Source: an uncultured Clostridia bacterium
Lineage (GTDB): Bacteria; Bacillota; Clostridia; TANB77; CAG-508
NCBI GenBank assembly: GCA_944390965.1
Contig: CALXRW010000006.1
Span: 1-61,608, forward strand
Direction of reading: 5' to 3'
DNA length: 61,608 nucleotides
Below the pieces are notes generated by a model. That model worked only from the letters and a program-made list of their open reading frames with translations. It ran no database searches and was not told the origin of the DNA. Made by a program: the position numbers and the translations under genes. Below, piece after piece: positions 47,975 to 56,259 of the stretch (within the stretch, counting starts at the first letter, position 1; each line of letters starts with the position of its first letter).

Positions 47975-49087
47975 TTATTGTACAACTGTACTACCAGAAG
48001 CTGCTGCATTTAGTTCTTCCCAATATTGCTCTCTTGCTTCTAATTGTTTTGTCATGTCTTCTGCAACTCCTGATTCAATTGATCCTTTAGCTGATTCTGC
48101 ATATTGATTTAATGCTGGATTAATTGCCCCTTCTCTTTGTTCTGTGTTATATCTTGCACGTAAAGCATCTTTTACTTCTTGTATAATATTTGGGTTCTGT
48201 TGAATCAATACTCCAACATTGTTGCTAACTGGATATGTTGGTGTTGCTTCTGCCTGCATACCAGGGTCTATATAGGTCGTTGCATAAAATTTTGATCCTG
48301 TAATGGTATAAGCTGTTATAATAGCATCACTCATAGTAAGCATTTCTAATTCAGATAGTTGAATTTTAATGGTATCTGCTGTTGCATCTAAAATTTGTTT
48401 TTTAGCTAATACTAGGTAGTCTTGTCCTGTTTGTAAGGTTAATCTAATGTCTACATAATCTCCTACTTCTAGTTCTACTGGTAATGAAATCATATTATAT
48501 TCTTGGATTCTAGCATCATCTGTTACTGCTTGATTTGCTTTAGATACCATATCTAATGTTACAACAGTATTCGCCTTTAAGTCTACTTTTGCAACAATTG
48601 GATTGTTTTGTACTTCAATATATTGTTTTTGATTATTATTTGACATTGTATAATATCTATCTGTTCCTGGTTCATTATAGACTGTTACATTTTGGTTGTT
48701 TATTGTAATATACATATTACCTTCTTCATTTGTTTTAATGGTTTGACCTGAACTTTTTTCTACTAAGAATTGATTTAAGAAAATATCAACTGGTGCTACC
48801 TTTCCTTCTTCTACTGTTACATTTGCTGCTATTGCATTTGCTGGCACCATAGAAATATCTACTTCCATAGGAATTAATAAATCCTCAGTAATAGTTTGAC
48901 CTGATTTTACATCTTGTGCCAGTGTATAAACTGTTACTTTACTTTGTTCTCTTTGTTGTTCCTCTTCTTTCATGTTTGTAATTTGTACTAAAAGAACAGC
49001 TATAATAATTCCTGTTACTAGTAGCATAATAAACATTCCCAATAAAAATGAATTTCTTGATTTTCTTTGCATTGGATTAATTGCCAT
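47975..49087 (-). CDS. CpaB/RcpC-like SAF-domain pilus assembly protein
   Basis: 370 residues and the first gene of the operon. A single transmembrane segment (about 14-37) is followed by a SAF domain: VYTLAQDVKSGQTITEDLLI and AKVDLKANTVVTLDMVSK. Family members (CpaB/RcpC) in Gram-negative Tad systems couple pilus and cell wall; here it would sit at the membrane surface. The C-terminus is Ala- and Glu-rich. Confidence 0.82.
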   Translation of the reverse strand: MAINPMQRKSRNSFLLGMFIMLLVTGIIIAVLLVQITNMKEEEQQREQSKVTVYTLAQDVKSGQTITEDLLIPMEVDISMVPANAIAANVTVEEGKVAPVDIFLNQFLVEKSSGQTIKTNEEGNMYITINNQNVTVYNEPGTDRYYTMSNNNQKQYIEVQNNPIVAKVDLKANTVVTLDMVSKANQAVTDDARIQEYNMISLPVELEVGDYVDIRLTLQTGQDYLVLAKKQILDATADTIKIQLSELEMLTMSDAIITAYTITGSKFYATTYIDPGMQAEATPTYPVSNNVGVLIQQNPNIIQEVKDALRARYNTEQREGAINPALNQYAESAKGSIESGVAEDMTKQLEAREQYWEELNAAASGSTVVQ

Positions 49088-49149
49088 AATGAATTCCTCC
49101 CTATATATTAACTTACATAATTCTAAAAAATATACTAACTATCTATTTA

Positions 49150-49178
49150 ATTGTACATCATTTTACATATAAAAACAA
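49150..49178 (-). promoter_or_regulatory. Promoter of the Tad-like operon
   Basis: Minus strand TTGTTT (49173-49178), 17-base spacer, TACAAT (49150-49155), 62 bases upstream of the cpaB-like start. Moderate match. Confidence 0.55.
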
Positions 49179-49203
49179 TAATTTAAGGTTGTGTAATATA
49201 AAA

Positions 49204-50094
49204 TTAATTTGTTTGTAATATTTTTGTAATATTTCTTTCAATCGCTTGTCCCACACCATTTTCTTCATTAGACGTAGTAATATCATCTGCTATTTTTTTT
49301 ATCTCTGGAGCAGAGTTTGCCATAGCAATTCCTAATCCCGCATTTTTTATCATTTCTATATCATTACTATTGTCTCCAATTGTCATAATTTCTTCTGTTT
49401 TAATATTTAATTTATTTGCTAAATATTGAATTGCATTCCATTTATTGGTGTTTTCTTGGGTGATTTCTGTATAATAATATTGTATTTCCAAAATTTCAGT
49501 TCCCATTTTTATTTTTTTTCTAGACATGTGTGAAACTTCTAGAATATCAATTTCTTTTATTTTTTTAACTTGTTCTAATATTCTCGCAAAAATACTACTT
49601 GTTTCGTCGCAAATTGTTATTTTTAAAAAATTTAAGTTTTCCGTTGTTTTTATATAAAGTGGTATATCTTCAATAATATTAATTTGAGTCTTTTTTCCAT
49701 CTTCTTTATTTCTATTTTCATAATAATAGAATAAAGTATTATAATTTAAAGATTTTGTTATAATAGCATTATCTGTAAATACCGTATAATACATACTATT
49801 TTTTTCGCAGAATTCTACTATTTCTATTACTTTTTCTCTTGGTAAATAATGATTGTATAAAATCTTTTCGTTTTGCAAATCATAAATAACAGCACCATTG
49901 CCAGAAATAAAATAATGTTCTGCCCCAATTTCTTTTGAAAAGTTTATAGTAGATGCAATAGAACGACCTGTTGCTAACACAATTTCCACTTTTTTTTGGA
50001 TTGCCTCCTGAATAATTTGTTTATCTTTTAGCGAAATTTGCCCATATGGGTCAAGCAAGGTTCCATCTAAGTCAATTGCCACAAGTTTATACAT
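49204..50094 (-). CDS. Cof-type HAD-IIB phosphatase
   Basis: 296 residues; a haloacid dehalogenase superfamily phosphatase, probably acting on phosphosugars or FMN-like substrates. Motif I is VAIDLDGTLLDPYG near residue 5-18, motif II VLATGRS, motif III-IV MTIGDNSNDIEMIKNAGLGI and MANSAPEIKKIAD. A type IIB cap lies between motifs. Substrate not determinable. Isolated between the Tad operon and the SASP gene. Confidence 0.93.
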   Translation of the reverse strand: MYKLVAIDLDGTLLDPYGQISLKDKQIIQEAIQKKVEIVLATGRSIASTINFSKEIGAEHYFISGNGAVIYDLQNEKILYNHYLPREKVIEIVEFCEKNSMYYTVFTDNAIITKSLNYNTLFYYYENRNKEDGKKTQINIIEDIPLYIKTTENLNFLKITICDETSSIFARILEQVKKIKEIDILEVSHMSRKKIKMGTEILEIQYYYTEITQENTNKWNAIQYLANKLNIKTEEIMTIGDNSNDIEMIKNAGLGIAMANSAPEIKKIADDITTSNEENGVGQAIERNITKILQTN

Positions 50095-50200
50095 AAGTTA
50101 AATTCCTTTCTTTTTTTCTTTTATTATAACATTAAACTATAATTTTACAAGTTTCTTTTTTTATTATCTATCTTTTTTAAAAAATTTACAAAAATTACTA

Positions 50201-50229
50201 GTTTAAAAAAATAATTTCTACACATGATA
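50201..50229 (+). promoter_or_regulatory. Possible sigma-G promoter of the SASP gene
   Basis: GTTTA (50201), 17-base spacer, CATGATA (50223-50229). The -10 fits the sigma-G consensus CATnhTA well; the -35 is a partial match. Confidence 0.4.
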
Positions 50230-50296
50230 TATATTGAAAAAACAAATACTGTTTTTTTGAAAAAATGAAAAGGACTTTCTAGGAGGTGAAATAATA

Positions 50297-50503
50297 ATGG
50301 CAAACACAAACAGCAATAGAAAATTAGTTCCAGAAGCTATGGACTCTTTAGACAGATTTAAATATGAAGTAGCTAGTGAAGTTGGAGTTAACTTAAAAAA
50401 TGGTTATAATGGAGATATATCAGCTAAAGATGCTGGTAGAATCGGTGGTAACATGGTAAGAAAAATGATCCAACAAGCTGAAAATCATATGATTGGTAAG
50501 TAA
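50297..50503 (+). CDS. Alpha/beta-type small acid-soluble spore protein
   Basis: 68 residues. It coats spore DNA and protects it from UV and heat. The family motifs RFKYEVASEVGVNLKNGYNG and GRIGGNMVRKMIQQAE are near-perfect, including the GPR protease site region KYEVASEVG. AGGAGGTGA precedes the ATG. This is direct evidence of spore formation. Confidence 0.97.
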   Translation: MANTNSNRKLVPEAMDSLDRFKYEVASEVGVNLKNGYNGDISAKDAGRIGGNMVRKMIQQAENHMIGK

Positions 50504-50530
50504 GTTTTTTACTAGTTAAATAGCATAAAT

Positions 50531-50614
50531 AGACAGGAATTGCTTTTTCGCTTCTTATTATTAGAATCACTTCTGTTCTAATAATAAGAGGTGGGAAACA
50601 ATTCCTGCCTTTTA
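50531..50614 (+). terminator. Large hairpin terminator after the SASP gene
   Basis: Outer stem GACAGGAATTG with CAATTCCTGCC encloses a second perfect stem CTTATTATTAGAA with TTCTAATAATAAG. TTTTATTTT follows. Confidence 0.75.
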
Positions 50615-50674
50615 TTTTAAAATACATTTTTCCTTCATGATACTTGCATAACGCAAAATATTGTTGTCTATCTT

Positions 50675-51871
50675 TTATTTCTCTAATAACCAATCAATTA
50701 CATTTTTATGAATAATTCCATTTTGCGAAAAGTCTAGTTTATCCATTGTTAAAACATATTTCGGATAGTTATCTTGAATTTCTTTAAACGCTCCAAATTC
50801 TCTTTCTATTACATCATCATCTGCTAAAATATATGCTACTTGTACATATATCTTTTCATCAAAATATGATGCAATAAAATCTATCTCAAAAGAATCAGAC
50901 TTTCCAACTAAAACTTCATATCCTCTATTGATTAATTCATTATATACTATATTTTCAAGTACACTTCCTTTTCCTTTGGCTTTAATTGGACTTTTTACCT
51001 GTCCAAGCCCTAAGTCTGTTAGATAATATTTGTCATTTGTACTTAGTACTCTCTTTCCTTTTATATCATATCTTTTTGCTTTATTCATTATAAAAGAATT
51101 TGTTATATATGATAAATAATTATACAATGTTTCATTAGAACAATTTCTACTTTCACTTTTTAGGTAATTAACTATATTAGTTACAGAAAATTGTTGTGCT
51201 GGTGTAGACATTAAGTATTCTAAAATTTTATTTAATAACTCTACATCTTTTACTTTATATCTACTTATAATATCTTTTACGACAATTGAATCATATAAAT
51301 CCATTAAATAATTTTTAGTTTCTTGTTCATCATTAAAGTAAAATCTTTGTGGCATTCCACCCCATTTCATATAATCTTCAAATGCCTTTTCTATTTTCTC
51401 TTTCTCTTCTATTCCTTTTAACTCACAAACTTCTTTAAAAGAAAATGGTTGTATTTTAAAAGATACATATCTACCTGCTAATAAAGTAGCTAGTTCTCCT
51501 GATAATAGATTACTATTGGAGCCAGTTATAAATATAGAAACATTTTTAGTAGCCTTAAATGAATTTACGGCTTTTTCCCAATCTATTACATTTTGAATCT
51601 CATCAAAAAACAAATAATATTTTTCATCATCTTTTATTTTTTTCTTTATATAAGAATTCAAATCAACATCATTTTTTATAAAAGACATTTCAATATCTTC
51701 AAAATTTATATAAATTATTCTTTCTTGTTTTACTCCTTTATCTTTTAGTTCATCTATCATTTGTTTTAATAATGTTGACTTTCCAGATCTTCTTATTCCC
51801 GTAATTACTTTTATCAAATCTTGATCGTAAAATCCTCTAATCCTCTTTAAATACTCTTCTCTTTTTATCAC
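50675..51871 (-). CDS. AAA ATPase with a DUF4143 domain
   Basis: 398-residue protein of the widespread P-loop/DUF4143 group. Walker A GIRRSGKST is at residues 25-33 and the Walker B-like YYLFFDEIQN near 93-102. The C-terminal DUF4143 half has a nuclease-like fold: YYLTDLGLG, NIVYNELINRGYEV and a PD-(D/E)xK-like SFEIDFIA. Cellular role unknown. A promoter overlapped by a perfect palindrome indicates a specific repressor. The upstream region also contains a repeat R2 copy. Confidence 0.85.
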   Translation of the reverse strand: MIKREEYLKRIRGFYDQDLIKVITGIRRSGKSTLLKQMIDELKDKGVKQERIIYINFEDIEMSFIKNDVDLNSYIKKKIKDDEKYYLFFDEIQNVIDWEKAVNSFKATKNVSIFITGSNSNLLSGELATLLAGRYVSFKIQPFSFKEVCELKGIEEKEKIEKAFEDYMKWGGMPQRFYFNDEQETKNYLMDLYDSIVVKDIISRYKVKDVELLNKILEYLMSTPAQQFSVTNIVNYLKSESRNCSNETLYNYLSYITNSFIMNKAKRYDIKGKRVLSTNDKYYLTDLGLGQVKSPIKAKGKGSVLENIVYNELINRGYEVLVGKSDSFEIDFIASYFDEKIYVQVAYILADDDVIEREFGAFKEIQDNYPKYVLTMDKLDFSQNGIIHKNVIDWLLEK

Positions 51872-51903
51872 AAAGATATCCTCCTTATTTAGTATCTATA
51901 TTA

Positions 51904-51932
51904 ATTATACTATTTCTTTATGATTACGTCAA
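51904..51932 (-). promoter_or_regulatory. Sigma-A promoter of the DUF4143 ATPase gene
   Basis: TTGACG (51927-51932), 17-base spacer, TATAAT (51904-51909) on the minus strand, 33 bases upstream of the start. Its -35 box is overlapped by the palindrome. Confidence 0.8.
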
Positions 51933-51960
51933 TATTTTTACGACGTATCGTAAAAATATT
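51931..51960. promoter_or_regulatory. 30-bp operator-like palindrome
   Basis: AATATTTTTACGA, CGTA and TCGTAAAAATATT make 13-bp perfect arms around a 4-base centre, overlapping the -35 box. A weaker second match, TTTACGATGTGCCGTATT, is at 51977-51994. A DNA-binding repressor is suspected. I do not recognise the operator. Confidence 0.65.
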
Positions 51961-52120
51961 ATTTATTCTGTATAATTTACGATGTGCCGTATTTTTTGTT
52001 CATTATAGTGATTTCGTTTTACTGAAATAACTATATGTATATTTTCCCCACAAATATCAATTTTAGACGATTACTTTCTTTTTTGCTTTATGATTTTTTC
52101 AAATGTCAAATATCGTAAAA

Positions 52121-52226
52121 GTGGCTTCTCCACATGTACAGATTGCTTCGCAATCGCACAGAAACATAGGTAACTTAACCTTGTTGCTCCGGAAAAATCT
52201 AACGATTTTTCCTATGCAATTAAAAA
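52121..52226. repeat. Repeat family R2, full copy (opposite orientation)
   Basis: Shows GTGGC-type, GATTGCTTCGCAATC and GGAAAAATC/GATTTTTCC hairpins and CATAGGTAACTTAACCTTG. It lies between the HPF gene and the DUF4143 ATPase gene (51872-52256); apart from the promoter and operator nothing else is visible there. Confidence 0.85.
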
Positions 52227-52256
52227 AGAGGCTAATGTTAACCTCTCTTTGCTTTT

Positions 52257-52793
52257 TTAGTTTTCTGGTTCAATTAAACCATAATTTTTTCCATCCTTTA
52301 ATTTATAAATGACATTTACTTTATTTGTGTCTACATTTATAAATACTAGGAATTTATCTTTTGGTTTTTCTTGCAATTTTAATTTTGCATCTTCTGCAGA
52401 TATTGGTTTTATTTCATAATACAATGTTTTAATAATTTCGTTTTCAATAACTTCATGTTTTTCTTCTAATGCTTCTGCCATAATTTTTGCTGTACTGTCT
52501 TTTAGTTGTCTTTCTTTTTTTGTTTTCCATTTTCTTATTTGTCCTTCTAAGATGTCTATATCACTGTCAATAGATGCATATAAATCTTTATGCGCTGTTA
52601 CTGCTCTATAAATATCTCCTTTTACATTTACTTGTATTTCTGCAATTTGTTCATTTTTCTCTACCTTTACAGTTACATTTACTGTAAGTTCTTCTCCTTC
52701 AAAATATTTTTCTATTCTTGACATTTTTTTTGCAATATAATCTTTTATTGCCTCTGTTGCTTTTACCTCTTTTCCTGTGATTTTTATTTTCAT
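52257..52793 (-). CDS. hpf: Ribosome hibernation promoting factor, long form
   Basis: 178 residues. The N-terminal HPF domain starts MKIKITGKEVKATEAIKDYI. The C-terminal dimerisation domain has IIKTLYYEIKPISAEDAKLK and ends FLVFINVDTNKVNVIYKLKD, typical of the long HPF that pairs ribosomes into 100S dimers. Complete. Confidence 0.95.
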   Translation of the reverse strand: MKIKITGKEVKATEAIKDYIAKKMSRIEKYFEGEELTVNVTVKVEKNEQIAEIQVNVKGDIYRAVTAHKDLYASIDSDIDILEGQIRKWKTKKERQLKDSTAKIMAEALEEKHEVIENEIIKTLYYEIKPISAEDAKLKLQEKPKDKFLVFINVDTNKVNVIYKLKDGKNYGLIEPEN

Positions 52794-52864
52794 AATTATC
52801 TCTCCTTCCCAAGTTTATAAAAGTATATTTTCATTATACTTTTATTATGCAAATAAGTCAAGCA

Positions 52865-53590
52865 CTAAAATTCGTCCATTTTATATTCCTTTTCTAGTTT
52901 TTCATTAAAATATACTTTTGCAATTAGCTCTAGTTCTTTTTTGCAATCGTCTGGAATTTGAAAGGAATAAAGTTTCTCGCTTGGTGCTAATATACTATAA
53001 CGAATAGCATCTCTCGTTCCTTCTTGCATCTGTATGCAACTGCTGTCCTGTTTACCACATAGTTCACATTTAAATGTGTTATCTTTTATGCTAAAGTAAG
53101 TTAAGTTCTCTGTTGTTTTACAATTTTTACACATTTTGATATTTGGCATAAATCCCAGCATAGAGACTAAACGAAGTTTAAAAATTGCCAAAACAAAATC
53201 TAAGTTCATTTCTTTTTCTGCAATTACATACAAAGTATTTAAATACAGTCTAAGTAATTTAAAAGTATTTTGGTTTTCAGTTGTTACATCACTTATCATT
53301 TTAGTAATATGAACAGCATATCTAAGTTTTTCAAAATCTGTTCTAATTGGATAGAAAACTTCAATTATTTCGCAAGAGTTCATGCTGTAAATTTCTCCTG
53401 CTTTATATAAAATATATTCTCCGAAACATAAAAATTGAGTGCCAGCTAATAGCAAACTTTTTGTTCTTCTTGCTCCTTTAGCAACACACCCAATTTTCCC
53501 TAGTCCCGGTGTTAAAATGGTAAGCATTTTGTCATAATCGTTTAAATTATTTTCCGCAATAATGATTCCCTTCGTTTTTACAATTCCCAT
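52865..53590 (-). CDS. recO: DNA repair protein RecO
   Basis: 241 residues; loads RecA with RecR. The N-terminal OB domain VKTKGIIIAENNLNDYDKML and GKIGCVAKGARRTKS is typical. The zinc motif CKNCKTTENLTYFS then CELCG is in the middle. It overlaps the yqzL-like gene by 44 bases. Normal length. Confidence 0.95.
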   Translation of the reverse strand: MGIVKTKGIIIAENNLNDYDKMLTILTPGLGKIGCVAKGARRTKSLLLAGTQFLCFGEYILYKAGEIYSMNSCEIIEVFYPIRTDFEKLRYAVHITKMISDVTTENQNTFKLLRLYLNTLYVIAEKEMNLDFVLAIFKLRLVSMLGFMPNIKMCKNCKTTENLTYFSIKDNTFKCELCGKQDSSCIQMQEGTRDAIRYSILAPSEKLYSFQIPDDCKKELELIAKVYFNEKLEKEYKMDEF

Positions 53591-53699
53591 CTGTGTTCAC
53601 CTTCATATTTTTTTCTATATTTTCTACTTCCATTAATTCTAAAAATGTATCTATATTTCCAGTTTTTTTAAAGGTATTCCATGCCATATTCTTTATCAT
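53547..53699 (-). CDS. YqzL-like small protein overlapping recO
   Basis: 50 residues: MIKNMAWNTFKKTGNIDTFL then ELMEVENIEKNMKVN, continuing into the recO region. The pattern WNTFKKTGNIDTFLELME matches the YqzL family of Bacillus and Clostridia, which always sits between era and recO. An AGGAGG site lies 11 bases upstream of the ATG at 53697-53699. Function unknown in the family. Confidence 0.7.
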   Translation of the reverse strand: MIKNMAWNTFKKTGNIDTFLELMEVENIEKNMKVNTDGNCKNEGNHYCGK

Positions 53700-53823
53700 A
53701 TTGTTATTTACCTCCTATTTTCTCTAATGTTTTTATCTATCTTTATCTTGTGTAATTTTTTTCATTTTATACTATTATAGTATGCATGGATTTTATTTTT
53801 TGTAAAATTTTGTAGAACTTTTT

Positions 53824-53929
53824 TTATTGCATAGGAAAAATCGTCAGATTTTTCTGGAGCAACAAGGTTAAGTTACCTATGTTTTTGTGCGATTGCGAAG
53901 CAATCTGTACATGTGGCGAAGCCACTTTT
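53824..53929. repeat. Repeat family R2, tandem copy 1
   Basis: ATTGCATAGGAAAAATCGTC, TTCTGGAGCAACAAGG and the GATTGCGAAGCAATC and GTGGCGAAGCCAC hairpins. First of three consecutive elements between yqzL and era. Confidence 0.88.
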
Positions 53930-53930
53930 C

Positions 53931-54033
53931 TTATTGCATAGGAAAAATCGTCAGATTTTTCCGGAGCAACAAGGTTAAGTTACCTATGTTTCTGTGCGAT
54001 TGCGAAGCAATCTGTACATGTGGCGAAGCCACT
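53931..54033. repeat. Repeat family R2, tandem copy 2
   Basis: About 98 percent identical by eye to the copy just before it, ending in GTGGCGAAGCCACTTTTC. Directly followed by repeat R3 copy 2. Confidence 0.88.
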
Positions 54034-54037
54034 TTTC

Positions 54038-54200
54038 TTATTGTATAGGAAAAATCAACTCTTTTTTTGACGTTTCAGTATTTTTAACGATTTTTCCGTA
54101 TACAACAAGGTTAGGCTACCTATATTTGCCCGAGCTTTAGCTCGTGGCATGTATTTTGCACCTGCTTCAGAGACCTAGCTTAGCAAAATGCCTTTCTTAT
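54038..54200. repeat. Repeat family R3, copy 2
   Basis: Nearly identical to 14476-14638, with CGAGCTTTAGCTCG and GCAAAATGCC. Its terminal TTA provides the TAA stop of era at 54197-54199, exactly as copy 1 does for the GNAT gene. With the two R2 copies it fills the gap 53700-54196. Confidence 0.88.
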
Positions 54201-55105
54201 TTTTTCTTGATTTTAAATTTTTCTAAAATCATTTCATTATTTTGCCAGTCTTCTTTTACTTTTACCCACAATTTTAGATTTATTTTTGTTTGTAACATTT
54301 TTTCTAAATCTTGTCTTGCATATTGTCCAATTCTTTTAAGCATTTCTCCATTTTTTCCTATAATAATCCCTTTATGGGAATTTTTTAAACAATAAATTGT
54401 TACCTCAATATCATAGATAGCTTCTCCTGTTTTTGTTTTCCTTCTTTTCATCTTTTCTGTTTCCATATACAATCCATGAGGTACTTCTTCTTGTAAAAGT
54501 TTTAAGGCCTTTTCTCTAATTACTTCTTCTACAAGTTGTCTTTGGGTTTGATCTGTGTATTCTTCTATGTCATAATACATAGGACCAGGTTTTAATATTT
54601 TTTCAATTTCTTTTAGAACTTCTTCTCTTCCTTTATTTTTTAGTGCAGAAATTGGAATAATTGCTTCAAAAGGATATTCATCCTTATATGATGTAATTAT
54701 TTTAGCTATTTGTTCCTTTGAAACTAAGTCTATTTTATTAATTAATAAAATGGTTGGCTTTTTCTTATTTTTAATCTCTTCTAACAATAATGCCTCATTT
54801 TTTCCAATTTCTTTTTTTGTTCCATCTATGAGAAATAAGAGAATATCTCCTTCTCCCGCTTCTTCTTTCGCTGTTTCAATCATGGTTTTTCCCAATTTAT
54901 TTTGTGGCTTATGAATTCCAGGAGTGTCAATAAAAATGATTTGTGCATTTTCTAAGTTTAAAATAGCCTTAATCGCAGTTCTTGTGGTTTGTGGTCTAAA
55001 AGTAGTAATAGCTACTTTTTCATTCGTTAAGTAATTTAGCAAAGTAGATTTTCCTGCATTCGTTTCACCTATAATTGTCACAAATCCGGATTTAAATTCT
55101 GGCAT
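54197..55105 (-). CDS. era: GTPase Era
   Basis: 302-residue ribosome-assembly GTPase that binds 16S rRNA. G1 GETNAGKS, G2/G3 TRTAIKA and DTPGI, G4 NKID, then a KH domain with GIIIGKNGEMLKRIG. Standard length. The stop codon is contributed by repeat R3. Gene order recO-yqzL-era is the normal one. Confidence 0.97.
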   Translation of the reverse strand: MPEFKSGFVTIIGETNAGKSTLLNYLTNEKVAITTFRPQTTRTAIKAILNLENAQIIFIDTPGIHKPQNKLGKTMIETAKEEAGEGDILLFLIDGTKKEIGKNEALLLEEIKNKKKPTILLINKIDLVSKEQIAKIITSYKDEYPFEAIIPISALKNKGREEVLKEIEKILKPGPMYYDIEEYTDQTQRQLVEEVIREKALKLLQEEVPHGLYMETEKMKRRKTKTGEAIYDIEVTIYCLKNSHKGIIIGKNGEMLKRIGQYARQDLEKMLQTKINLKLWVKVKEDWQNNEMILEKFKIKKK

Positions 55106-55131
55106 TTACTCTCTTATCTCCTTTCTTCCTA

Positions 55132-56232
55132 TTATTCTGTTGGTGTTTCTACCTCGGGTGCAAGAGAAACTTCTGTGTCTGTTGGGCATATTTGAATAAA
55201 TGTATTTCCATCATTTACTTCAATTTCTTCTCCTGCTTCATTTTTGTAAACTGTTTTTTCTGTTCTACTTGGCTTACTACATGTAATTTTTATTGCTTTT
55301 CCATTTGTAATATAATATCCTTCTTTATCTCCTATATTATATAAGCCTTGCCTTCCCTTATTTTCACTGTCTGCTAACGTATAATTGTCAGCAAATGTAA
55401 TGATAATATTTTTTGTAACAACATCTTCTCCTGTTACCCAATCTACTTGTTTTTCTCCTCTTGCATATCTAACATAGACTTTTCTTTCAGGATCATATTT
55501 ATATTCCACTTTTTGCAAAGTAGAAACAGGGATTTTAACATCTGTTGCTGTTTCTCCATTTTCCAAATCAAATTCTTTTGCTACATAGTTTAACACACTC
55601 TCTGCATCAGATGAAGTTCTATATTCTTTTTGATTTGCAATTTTTAGAATTTTTTCTGTACTAGATACAGCATTATGTGGAGCATATTTCCCTTTATCTC
55701 TCCAGAAATCAGAAGAACTTTGTACTAATCCATTTATATTGTCAATGTCAAAAGATGATATGTCACTTTCTGCTTGTGGACTTTGTCCATAATGTACATA
55801 AATGGCATCGTTTTCCATTGCATAGTCTAGGAAATAGTGTCTTGCACTTCTAATTGGTCCTATCTTTTCCAAACTTTTTCCTTTAAATATAGGCATTAAT
55901 CTGGTTTCTCCGCCCTCTACAATAATTTCATATACAATATAAGCATCATTTAAGCCTGCTTGTGGCCATGCAGATTCATGATTATCTATCATAACTGCAA
56001 TTGGTCTATCTGTTCCTGCCACAATTTGTGGTTCTGGCTCTGGTTGTAATTCTACTACTTCTATTTCGTTTGCTATATTTTCGTTTTGTACATCTTCTGT
56101 TTTCCTATCATTTAGTATTTTCATAACTAATAAAACGGCTACAATAATAATAACTACTATCAATAAAATGATTAGCAATTTATTACTTACTCCTTTTTTT
56201 CTCTCCCTTTCAGCTGTTCTTTTCCCTTTCAT
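55132..56232 (-). CDS. DUF3048 protein (YerB-like)
   Basis: 366 residues. A basic N-terminus then a transmembrane segment (about 19-43) anchors the protein outside. Extracellular signature DRPIAVMIDNHESAWPQAGL and YVHYGQSPQAESDISSFDID match the DUF3048 family. No lipobox Cys; anchored by the helix. Function in the family unknown. Confidence 0.85.
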   Translation of the reverse strand: MKGKRTAERERKKGVSNKLLIILLIVVIIIVAVLLVMKILNDRKTEDVQNENIANEIEVVELQPEPEPQIVAGTDRPIAVMIDNHESAWPQAGLNDAYIVYEIIVEGGETRLMPIFKGKSLEKIGPIRSARHYFLDYAMENDAIYVHYGQSPQAESDISSFDIDNINGLVQSSSDFWRDKGKYAPHNAVSSTEKILKIANQKEYRTSSDAESVLNYVAKEFDLENGETATDVKIPVSTLQKVEYKYDPERKVYVRYARGEKQVDWVTGEDVVTKNIIITFADNYTLADSENKGRQGLYNIGDKEGYYITNGKAIKITCSKPSRTEKTVYKNEAGEEIEVNDGNTFIQICPTDTEVSLAPEVETPTE

Positions 56233-56259
56233 CTTTATTATCCATCCTTTCCATTTTAT

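Noticed and set aside
50424-50693. 89-codon frame opposite the SASP gene
   Set aside because: It reads through the SASP gene and its terminator hairpin on the opposite strand; no family resemblance.
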